A stretch of 5,243 bases of DNA from an uncultured Eisenbergiella sp. (lineage in GTDB: Bacteria; Bacillota; Clostridia; Lachnospirales; Lachnospiraceae). The notes beneath the pieces are model-generated. The model did not search any database. It saw only the letters and a list, made by a program, of their open reading frames with translations, and had not been told where the DNA came from. Of the stretch, positions 1 to 5,243 are shown one piece after another; the first letter of the stretch is position 1, and each line of letters begins with the position of its first letter. The stretch is taken from positions 1 to 5,243 of the forward strand of contig CANQTI010000136.1 of the NCBI GenBank assembly GCA_947626725.1, read 5' to 3'. Position numbers and translations under genes: made by a program.

Positions 1-1
1 G

Positions 2-346
2 CTGAATATCAAACCCGTGCTGCAGATTCAGGGCGGCAAGCTGGATGCTTTCGCCAAGGTGCGCGGGATGAAGCAGGCCAAGAAAAAGATGCTGGAGGCG
101 ATTGAGACCGATATCAACGGCCGTTTTGCCGGGCAGAAGGTGTATATCCGCGGTGCGTATACCTGTACGGAAGAGGAGGCGGCGGAATGGACGCGGGAGA
201 TCGAAGAACGGTTTCCCGGTTATGATGTATATTTGGACCGCCTTTCTCTGAGCGTTTCCTGTCATATCGGCGCCGGGTCGATGGCGGTGCTCTGTTCCAG
301 GCAGGTCGCGGAAACCGGGTATATCGATTATAAAAAATACCTGTGA
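2..346 (+). CDS. DegV family protein, C-terminal part (5' end outside window)
   Basis: This is the last 114 codons of a gene entering from the left, ending at TGA 344-346. The frame is open from base 2, so the GTG at 17 is an internal codon and not a start. The visible protein begins LNIKPVLQIQGGKLDAFAKV and continues with an RGMKQAKKKM stretch. This matches the part of DegV proteins where a 'LNIKPIL' strand is followed by a basic helix. Near the end, CHIGAGSMAV corresponds to the conserved H-x-G-P-G-x loop, here with Ala in place of Pro. DegV proteins are cytosolic and bind a fatty acid; in Bacillota some (FakB) present it to the kinase FakA for phosphorylation. Whether this copy is a FakB cannot be decided, because the N-terminal half is missing. 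No intrinsic terminator follows, so read-through into the next gene is possible. Confidence 0.88.
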   Translation: MNIKPVLQIQGGKLDAFAKVRGMKQAKKKMLEAIETDINGRFAGQKVYIRGAYTCTEEEAAEWTREIEERFPGYDVYLDRLSLSVSCHIGAGSMAVLCSRQVAETGYIDYKKYL

Positions 347-434
347 GGCCGTCATCGACTGATACGGACGGGATGATCTGGGAGGTTTTCAAAAGGCTCG
401 GCGGCGCCGGGCCGGTGTGCGAGGGAAAAGTACT
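347..434 (+). other. Intergenic gap between the degV-like gene and the cyclase gene
   Basis: This 88-nt gap shows no convincing sigma-A promoter. It contains only a weak 5-bp hairpin (CCGTC 349-353 with GACGG 367-371, 13-nt loop) that is not followed by a T run, so it is not a credible terminator. The frame of the downstream gene is open back to the TGA at 360-362, but there is no ATG, GTG or TTG in it before GTG 417. The gap ends with the ribosome site of the cyclase gene. Co-transcription of the two genes is possible but not shown. Confidence 0.5.
421..425 (+). promoter_or_regulatory. Ribosome binding site selecting GTG 435
   Basis: GAGGG lies 9 nt before GTG 435. The alternative in-frame GTG at 417 is preceded by a GC-rich GCGGCGCCGGGCCG stretch without a Shine-Dalgarno match. 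The site therefore favours the shorter form of the cyclase (292 aa rather than 298). Confidence 0.65.
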
Positions 435-1313
435 GTGAAAGTTGAGAATAACAGGCTTCTTTCTGACTATCTGGAGCGTTTTCTCCATGATCCGACTGTA
501 GAAAAGCTGGATGTGGCGAAGCTGGATGAACCGTTTCGCGCTCTGGGCGAGGAACTGGTGGAGTTGCATAACGAGCTGGAGGAATTTCGGCGATATTCAG
601 CAGCGCTGGCCTCTGGGGATCTGTCCGTACCAGTCCCTTCCGATGATAATCCGCTGTGCGAGAATCTGAAAGCGCTCCACGCCAGTTTGAATGACCTGGC
701 AAAGCGGACGAAGGCCGTGGCTTTTGGGGCTTCCGGAGAGGATTTCACATCGGATACATGCGGCGGGACGCTTGACGAAGCGATCAGTCTTATGGTGGAG
801 CGGCTTCGGGAGCATGAGAGTCAGAGTCGAAAAAAGCTGGCGACAAAGGCATATTATGATGCGTTGACGCATATTCGGAACAGGGCGTTTTTTGAGGAAT
901 ATATGGGTTCTCTCCTGGAACAGGAGACTGCCTTCACTCTCTGCTATATGGATATGGACTTCCTGAAAAATGTGAACGACAATTTCGGTCATAATGAGGG
1001 TGACGCTTATATTCGACGTTTTGTGGAGACTGTGAAGAATGCGTTCCGTACAACGGATGTGTTTGCCAGGGTCGGTGGGGATGAATTCTGTCTGGTTCTG
1101 ACTGGCAGATTAAAAAGGCTGGCGGAGAGCAAGCTGGCCAACGCCCTGCGCGTTTTTTCGGATTTCGATCGGTATCCCTCCAGCTTCAGCTATGGCGTAG
1201 TGGAGATTGACGGTGAAGCAGGTTCCTATCGCCTGGAGGATATTATTAAAGAGGCTGACAGAGAAATGTACGAATGCAAGCGCAGAAATAAGAAGCGGAT
1301 GGGATCTGTTTGA
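435..1313 (+). CDS. Soluble diguanylate cyclase (GGDEF domain) with HAMP-like N-terminal region
   Basis: The protein is predicted to make cyclic di-GMP from two GTP. The 292-residue product (start GTG 435, chosen for its ribosome site; GTG 417 would add six residues) has no signal peptide or membrane segment, so it should be cytosolic. Residues 1-130 are helical and polar, with a HAMP-like stretch at about 52-95 (ALASGDLSV, then a DNPLCENLKALHASLNDL segment), followed by a second, weaker copy to about 127. The GGDEF domain covers about 133-290. It has YDALTHIRNR at 141-150, DMDFLKNVNDNFGHNEGD at 173-190 (metal-binding D173, guanine-contacting N181, D190), and RVGGDEF with the signature at 214-218. 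It ends with ADREMYECKRR at 274-284. R205-T-T-D208 lies exactly five residues before GGDEF, which is the position of the inhibitory I-site, so feedback inhibition by product is expected. The input signal is unknown; partners could dock through the helical N-terminus. The catalytic assignment is firm, the sensory role is not. Confidence 0.95.
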   Translation: MKVENNRLLSDYLERFLHDPTVEKLDVAKLDEPFRALGEELVELHNELEEFRRYSAALASGDLSVPVPSDDNPLCENLKALHASLNDLAKRTKAVAFGASGEDFTSDTCGGTLDEAISLMVERLREHESQSRKKLATKAYYDALTHIRNRAFFEEYMGSLLEQETAFTLCYMDMDFLKNVNDNFGHNEGDAYIRRFVETVKNAFRTTDVFARVGGDEFCLVLTGRLKRLAESKLANALRVFSDFDRYPSSFSYGVVEIDGEAGSYRLEDIIKEADREMYECKRRNKKRMGSV

Positions 1314-1330
1314 TTCCATCCGCTTTGTTT
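1293..1330 (+). terminator. Probable intrinsic terminator of the cyclase gene
   Basis: AAGCGGATGG (1293-1302) and CCATCCGCTT (1316-1325) form a perfect 10-bp stem. It extends inward by GATC against GATT (one G-T wobble) to leave a 5-nt loop. A short T-rich tail, TTTGTTT, overlaps and follows the right arm. The left arm and the stop codon TGA 1311-1313 lie inside the coding end, so the hairpin begins before the stop. The tail is interrupted by a G and is short, so efficiency is uncertain. Confidence 0.72.
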
Positions 1331-1344
1331 GGGATAGAAAGAAA

Positions 1345-1373
1345 TTGAAAAGAACGGTTTTATGAAGTATAAT
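1345..1373 (+). promoter_or_regulatory. Sigma-A (housekeeping) promoter for the kinase operon
   Basis: A -35 box TTGAAA (1345-1350) is separated by exactly 17 bp from a perfect -10 box TATAAT (1368-1373). Transcription would begin near 1380, leaving a leader of roughly 38 nt before the kinase start. The site lies immediately after the preceding terminator, so the kinase operon has its own start. The leader is too short for a riboswitch. Confidence 0.85.
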
Positions 1374-1378
1374 AAAAC
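1357..1378 (+). promoter_or_regulatory. Dyad over the -10 box, possible operator
   Basis: GTTTTAT (1357-1363) and ATAAAAC (1372-1378) are perfect inverted copies separated by 8 nt, with the dyad centred on the spacer/-10 boundary. A dimeric regulator bound here would block RNA polymerase. The arms are AT-rich and only 7 bp long, and part of the right arm is forced by the TATAAT box, so chance is a real alternative. No known regulator is recognised from the sequence. Confidence 0.3.
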
Positions 1379-1403
1379 GAAAAGGATTTACTGTTTATCA
1401 TAA

Positions 1404-1410
1404 GAGAGGG
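1404..1410 (+). promoter_or_regulatory. Ribosome binding site of the hybrid kinase
   Basis: GAGAGGG lies 8 nt before ATG 1419. It is the only good Shine-Dalgarno match in the leader and fixes the start of the kinase. Confidence 0.75.
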
Positions 1411-1418
1411 CCATATCT

Positions 1419-3401
1419 ATGGAGGGGTTAGGTCAATTTGAAAGCTGCTGGGGGAAAAATCGGATGCCTGTGTTTGTCTTCGAGGGGAGCAGGGACGGCT
1501 TTCAGCAGGTATATGCCAACCATGCAGCGAAGGCGGTGTTCGGCCGGGATAAAGGACTTCGTGCGGCGGAGTGCGCGGATGCGTCTGCAGCGGGGGCAGA
1601 TGTATCTGGCAATGCGGTGGTTGAATCGGATCTATTTGACGCACTGAGCGTCCAGGAAGCGCAGGATTTAAGACGGGCCGCGGCGGGTGCAGGAGAGCAG
1701 GCTGGGCCGTATTTTTGCCATGTGAAGGGACAGGTTTATTCCGCGGTTCTGTTTGATTGGCAGACGTATCGTGTGTGCCTTCTGCAGGATGTGAGCGATT
1801 ATTACCGGGATGTGAAGCAGAAGCTGGATGACGCGGTCCTGGCCAATCGGGCCAAAACGAATTTTCTGTCTGAAATTTCCCATGACATTCGGACACCGAT
1901 GAATGCCATCATCGGTATGACGGATATCGCGCTGATGCAGAAGGAAATGCCGGCAAAAGTAGCGGAGTGTCTGGGCAAAATAAAGATCGCTTCCGGGCAC
2001 ATGATGTCGCTTTTGAATGAGGTGTTGGATATGTCCCGCATCGAAAGCGGCAAGGTGATTTTGAATCCGGAACGCCTGGACGTTGCGGATCTTTTGCATG
2101 AGGTTCTGATTGTGGTACGGCCTCAGGCGGATACCGCAAAACTTCATTTCGGCTTCCGGCTGGGAAGGATGGATCGGGAGTGCGTTCTGGCGGATGGGGT
2201 GCGCATCCGGCAGATTTGTTTGAATCTGCTGTCCAATGCGGTGAAGTTCACGCCCGCGGGCGGATATGTAGATCTGTTCCTGGAAGTGAGGGAAGCGGAT
2301 GCGCCGGGGAAGGTGTGGATGGAGATCCAGGTGAAGGATTCCGGCATCGGTATGAGTCGGGAATTTCAGAACCGGCTGTTTACGCCCTTCGAAAGAGAGC
2401 AGACCGTTACGGTCAGCCGGATCCAGGGGACCGGACTGGGCATGGCCATTACAAAAAGCCTGGTGGAGCTGATGAACGGTACGATAGAGGTGGAAAGCCG
2501 GCAGAATGAGGGGACGAAGATCAGAATCTGTCTTTTGCTGGATGCCGCAAAGGACAATGCCGACATTTACCGTCAGGCACTGACGGGAAAGAAGGTGCTG
2601 TTTCTGTGCGCGGAGGAAGAGCAGGCCGTTGCCCTCACAGGGATGTTGGACAGGCTTGGGATGAGGACTGTGTGCGTGAAAAATGAGGAGCAGGCGGTCT
2701 ATGAGATCAACGATGCTTTTTTCGCGGATGCTCCTTTTTTTGCGTTTCTGACGGCGGAGCAGGTTGCCGGTGTGGAAATGCTGCAGTTTTTGCCGGAGAT
2801 CCGCAGGAGAATGGGGAGAGAGTTCCCGATGCTGATGCTTTCGGCAGGGGACTGGAGTCAGATGGAGTACATGCTGACTCGTTCCGGGGTGGATGCTTTT
2901 ATCCCGCTGCCCTTATTTTTCGGCAGGCTCGCGGCGGGGCTGTATGCGTTCACACCAGAGGGACGCCTGGCGCAGAATGCGGCGAAACGGCAGGAAAAAT
3001 GGGATTTCACAGGAAGACGGATTTTGCTGGTGGAGGACAATGAGATCAATCGGGAGATTGCCCTGGAGCTTCTGGCGGTTTCCGGTGTGGAAATCGAGAC
3101 TGCCGAAAACGGTGCCCTGGCGGTGGAGCGTTTTGCATCGGTAAAACCCTATTATTACGATCTTGTGCTGATGGATATTCAGATGCCCGTGATGGACGGA
3201 TTGGAGGCGACCCGCAGGATCCGGCAGCTGAATCGGCCCGATGCGGGAGTGACGCCCATTGTCGCCATGACAGCCAACGCTTTTGTGGAGGATGTGCAGC
3301 GTTCCCGGGATGCGGGTATGGACGAGCATCTTTCCAAGCCGCTGGATATGGACCAGATTTTCGCCTGCCTGAACCGTTTCTTGGGGAGGGTGCGCACATG
3401 A
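1419..3401 (+). CDS. Cytosolic hybrid histidine kinase: PAS-like, HisKA, HATPase_c, pseudo-REC, REC
   Basis: This 660-residue sensor kinase should autophosphorylate on His and pass the phosphate to its own C-terminal receiver. There is no signal peptide or membrane helix, so the signal must be intracellular. Residues about 14-127 look like a PAS domain, from MPVFVFEGSRDGFQQVYAN to CLLQDVSDYY. A short coiled linker follows. The HisKA H-box SHDIRTPMN puts the phosphorylated residue at H155, with T159 at H+4 as in phosphatase-competent kinases. The ATPase domain has an N-box with N273 (NLLSNAVKFTP), G1 DSGIGM at 307-312, F-box LFTPFER near 320 and G2 GTGLGMAI at 337-344. Residues about 391-510 fold like a receiver but lack its active residues. 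The final receiver at about 532-655 is complete: E539 and D540, phosphoacceptor D586, T618 and K640-P641. There is no HPt domain, so the phosphate must leave through a separate HPt protein, or the receiver acts directly. The gene is translationally coupled to the next one. Confidence 0.95.
   Translation: MEGLGQFESCWGKNRMPVFVFEGSRDGFQQVYANHAAKAVFGRDKGLRAAECADASAAGADVSGNAVVESDLFDALSVQEAQDLRRAAAGAGEQAGPYFCHVKGQVYSAVLFDWQTYRVCLLQDVSDYYRDVKQKLDDAVLANRAKTNFLSEISHDIRTPMNAIIGMTDIALMQKEMPAKVAECLGKIKIASGHMMSLLNEVLDMSRIESGKVILNPERLDVADLLHEVLIVVRPQADTAKLHFGFRLGRMDRECVLADGVRIRQICLNLLSNAVKFTPAGGYVDLFLEVREADAPGKVWMEIQVKDSGIGMSREFQNRLFTPFEREQTVTVSRIQGTGLGMAITKSLVELMNGTIEVESRQNEGTKIRICLLLDAAKDNADIYRQALTGKKVLFLCAEEEQAVALTGMLDRLGMRTVCVKNEEQAVYEINDAFFADAPFFAFLTAEQVAGVEMLQFLPEIRRRMGREFPMLMLSAGDWSQMEYMLTRSGVDAFIPLPLFFGRLAAGLYAFTPEGRLAQNAAKRQEKWDFTGRRILLVEDNEINREIALELLAVSGVEIETAENGALAVERFASVKPYYYDLVLMDIQMPVMDGLEATRRIRQLNRPDAGVTPIVAMTANAFVEDVQRSRDAGMDEHLSKPLDMDQIFACLNRFLGRVRT
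3383..3390 (+). promoter_or_regulatory. Ribosome binding site of the HD-GYP-like gene, inside the kinase gene
   Basis: GGGGAGGG lies within the last codons of the kinase, 7 nt before ATG 3398. Together with the ATGA stop/start overlap at 3398-3401 it supports coupled translation and roughly matched amounts of the two proteins. Confidence 0.8.
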
Positions 3402-5243
3402 AGGCCTATCAGGAAGCTTATCTGAAAAATCTGCTGCAGGTTGTGGCGCTGACCGATCTTTCGGCGGGCGTGCCGGAGGATATTCGGCTTTTTATTGAAG
3501 AGCGCCGCAGCAGGAAGGAAAAGATCCGCGCGCTGGTGGAAGAAAATACGGTTCTTTTGCGGGAAAATCTGTTTCCGGAGCTGGATGACATTGCCACGGC
3601 GGATGAAGCATCTGTGGCGACGCTGGAGGCGTTTGCTGAGCGGCTGCATTCCGGCGCAGAACAGTTGGATGTGGTACTCGGATATATGATCCACAATGCT
3701 CTTTTGAGCTATGCCCGCCGGTGGAAAAAACGGGATATGCTGATTCGGGAGCTGTATCAGACGGGGCTGTCCCTTTTTTATATGCAGAATCTGATCCAGC
3801 AGTCCAGACGGAGGACGTATTATTGGAAGATGGGCCTTTTGTTCGGTGAGGCAGCTTCCTATATTCGGCAGTATGATGAGATAGAAGATGTACAGACCAG
3901 GGGATATATTCACCGTTCCATGGCGAATTTGGCGTTGGCTTATGATTGGAGTTCCGACGAGGAAGCCATGCGCAAGCTGAAGGCCATGCGCACTTCCATG
4001 CGGGCGCTGACAGATCCCGTCTATCGGGAAAAGACACCGGACCTTCCCTGGGATACGTTCCTTTATAAAAGCCATCAGGAGTTCACGACGGCTATCTCGT
4101 ATCTGCATACCGGCCGGGGAGATGCCAGACTGGTGCGGGAAGTCATGGAATCCGCCACCTACGTGTGGGAAAGACAGTTGGAGAACAGCCGCAGAAAGGG
4201 AACAAAGCCGCACATTCGCTGGCAGGTGGAATATGAAATGGCGCAGTATTACTGCGGCATTCTGACACTTTCGGAGCTTCTGCGGCGGATGGAGGCCGCA
4301 TACATGGAGCGGGACCCGGAGAGCTATTCCGAAGCGGGACTCTTTCACAATGTATTTCTGGTGGCGCTGTATGCGGGCTATGCTTCGTATGGAGACAGTA
4401 TCCTGAAAAAGAAGGAACAGGTACTCAGCTATATGTACCGAATGTTGGTGCGTTACGTGCGCAGCGCGCCCGTCACCCAGCTTGACAGCAATTTGACAAG
4501 GCATCTGATTTCTGTGGTGATGAACTTTGTGGAATATCCGGACGGCATTTCGCTCAAGGATTTTCTGATGCGGCTGGTGACCTGCAGGGCGCCGGACAAT
4601 TATGTTTTTTTCCGCATGACAGGGGAGATCTCAGCGCGTATCATGCGGCGCGCGGTGCGCCTGGCGCCGGAAGCGCTGTTGGGGCTGCCCGGCTGCGATT
4701 CTCTGCAGCAGGTGCAGGAGCGGGAGGAGGAGCTCGTCGCCTTTGCTTATGAGGACGGGCTTTTGCATGATGTGGGCAGTCTGATGTTCACGCAGATGAC
4801 CGCGCATTACGCGCGCAGCTGGACGGAAGAAGAGTACCGGATGTATTCCAGTCATGTGTATATTGGGAAACGGATTCTGGCCCGCTGTGCTTCCACGGCG
4901 CCCCATGCGCAGACCGCATTCGGGCATCACCGTGGGTATGACGGATCGACCGGATATCCGGAGGAATATGTAAGACAGGATAACGAAAATCAGGCCGTAA
5001 CAGATATTGTGAGCGTGGCGGCCTATTTGAACTGCCTCATGGACGATGCAGGCCCGTTTCAGCGGACGCCGCTTACGCTGGAGGAAGCAATTGAGCGGGC
5101 ATATGGGGAGGCTGGGAAAAGGCTTTCCCCCGTGTTTGCCAGGCTTCTGCCGAAGATGCGCGGGGAACTGGCAGAATACTATGCGGACGGTAAGGAAAGA
5201 GCTTATGAGCAGGCGTTTGCGATGCTGAAAGGGGAGCAGGACG
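3398..5243 (+). CDS. Large protein with divergent HD-GYP-type C-terminal domain (3' end outside window)
   Basis: The frame is open for 615 codons from ATG 3398 to the window edge; no stop is seen. Residues 1 to about 400 are predominantly helical, rich in Arg, Glu, Leu and Tyr, without signal peptide or clear membrane helix, and match no family I recognise; a helical-repeat (TPR-like) fold is possible. From about 405 the protein follows the HD-GYP pattern: LLHDVG (H457, D458), TEEEYRMYSSHVYIGKRIL (H486, 29 residues after H457, the canonical spacing), GHHRGYDGSTGYP (H510, H511, GYP at 519-521), then a DIVSVAAYLNCLMDD segment and an LTLEEAI...AGKRLSPVFARLL tail as in active members. HD-GYP enzymes hydrolyse c-di-GMP at a two- or three-metal centre. 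Here the Lys of HDxGK is S461, the late Asp is A542 and the early His of the E-x3-H pair appears to be R414 after E410. Activity is therefore doubtful. Its coupling to the kinase suggests that it works with or under that kinase. Confidence 0.88.
   Translation, partial: MKAYQEAYLKNLLQVVALTDLSAGVPEDIRLFIEERRSRKEKIRALVEENTVLLRENLFPELDDIATADEASVATLEAFAERLHSGAEQLDVVLGYMIHNALLSYARRWKKRDMLIRELYQTGLSLFYMQNLIQQSRRRTYYWKMGLLFGEAASYIRQYDEIEDVQTRGYIHRSMANLALAYDWSSDEEAMRKLKAMRTSMRALTDPVYREKTPDLPWDTFLYKSHQEFTTAISYLHTGRGDARLVREVMESATYVWERQLENSRRKGTKPHIRWQVEYEMAQYYCGILTLSELLRRMEAAYMERDPESYSEAGLFHNVFLVALYAGYASYGDSILKKKEQVLSYMYRMLVRYVRSAPVTQLDSNLTRHLISVVMNFVEYPDGISLKDFLMRLVTCRAPDNYVFFRMTGEISARIMRRAVRLAPEALLGLPGCDSLQQVQEREEELVAFAYEDGLLHDVGSLMFTQMTAHYARSWTEEEYRMYSSHVYIGKRILARCASTAPHAQTAFGHHRGYDGSTGYPEEYVRQDNENQAVTDIVSVAAYLNCLMDDAGPFQRTPLTLEEAIERAYGEAGKRLSPVFARLLPKMRGELAEYYADGKERAYEQAFAMLKGEQD
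4625..5200 (+). other. Divergent HD-GYP domain region within the downstream gene
   Basis: This stretch encodes about residues 410-600 of the gene starting at 3398. Conserved ligand positions kept are H457-D458, H486 and H510-H511. Positions changed are Lys to S461, Asp to A542 and probably His to R414. A Thr is inserted in the GYP loop (DGSTGYP instead of DGSGYP). The loop after it is about two residues longer than usual, and the HH-to-Asp-equivalent distance is 32 rather than 29. The alignment was made by eye against the general family pattern and the PmGH ligand set. Confidence 0.75.

Noticed and set aside
349..371. Hairpin CCGTC/GACGG after the degV-like gene as a terminator
   Set aside because: The stem is only 5 bp with a 13-nt loop, and no T run follows.
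328..435. Promoter for the cyclase from TATAAA at 329-334
   Set aside because: The bases at the matching -35 position do not resemble TTGACA, and the site is inside the AT-rich coding end of the preceding gene.
1374..1418. c-di-GMP riboswitch in the kinase leader
   Set aside because: The leader after the predicted start site is only about 38 nt, much shorter than GEMM-type aptamers, and no matching core is visible.
2180..2509. Alternative plus-strand frame of 109 codons inside the kinase gene
   Set aside because: It lies wholly inside the kinase ATPase domain, whose N, G1, F and G2 boxes are all intact in the main frame.
3179..4504. A 441-codon open frame on the minus strand opposite the kinase end and the HD-GYP-like gene
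   Set aside because: It lies opposite two well-supported coding regions and crosses their junction. Its translation is rich in His, Pro, Arg and Ile without domain motifs, as expected of an antisense shadow, and no good ribosome site was noted.
4800..4818. GCGCG/CGCGC inverted repeat
   Set aside because: It is a short GC-rich repeat inside a coding region, explained by codons of the HD-GYP-like protein and not followed by a T run.

Overview
The window looks like chromosomal DNA from a Gram-positive anaerobe of the Clostridia, most likely Lachnospiraceae-like. This is an inference from strong AGGAGG-type ribosome sites, a consensus sigma-A promoter, GTG starts, a DegV-family gene and the style of the signalling proteins; no single marker proves it. 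All genes are on the + strand, and nothing points to phage, IS elements or CRISPR.

Layout. (1) Bases 2-346 hold the 3' end of a DegV-family fatty-acid-binding protein. (2) After an 88-nt gap with no clear promoter or terminator comes a soluble diguanylate cyclase, best started at GTG 435 and ending at 1313. It has an intact GGDEF active site and an intact RxxD product-inhibition site. (3) A strong hairpin that includes its stop codon (1293-1330) probably ends that transcript. (4) A near-perfect sigma-A promoter (TTGAAA, 17 bp, TATAAT), with a 7-bp-arm dyad over its -10, starts the next unit. (5) That unit encodes a 660-aa cytosolic hybrid histidine kinase: PAS-like region, HisKA, HATPase, a degenerate pseudo-receiver, then a complete receiver. 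(6) A gene of at least 615 codons overlaps the kinase by 4 nt (ATGA). It has a long helical N-terminal region of no recognised family and a divergent HD-GYP-type C-terminal domain, and it runs off the right edge.

How they may work together. A c-di-GMP synthase lies next to a translationally coupled kinase and HD-GYP-like protein. The simplest reading is a local cyclic-di-GMP or phosphorelay module. The HD-GYP-like domain, however, appears to have lost the usual Lys of HDxGK, the late metal-binding Asp and the early His, although it keeps the HD, the HH and a recognisable GYP motif. It may therefore be a sensor, a scaffold or an altered hydrolase rather than a standard c-di-GMP phosphodiesterase. 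The pseudo-receiver in the kinase has likewise lost its phosphorylation chemistry. These two degenerate domains in one operon are the most notable content of the window.
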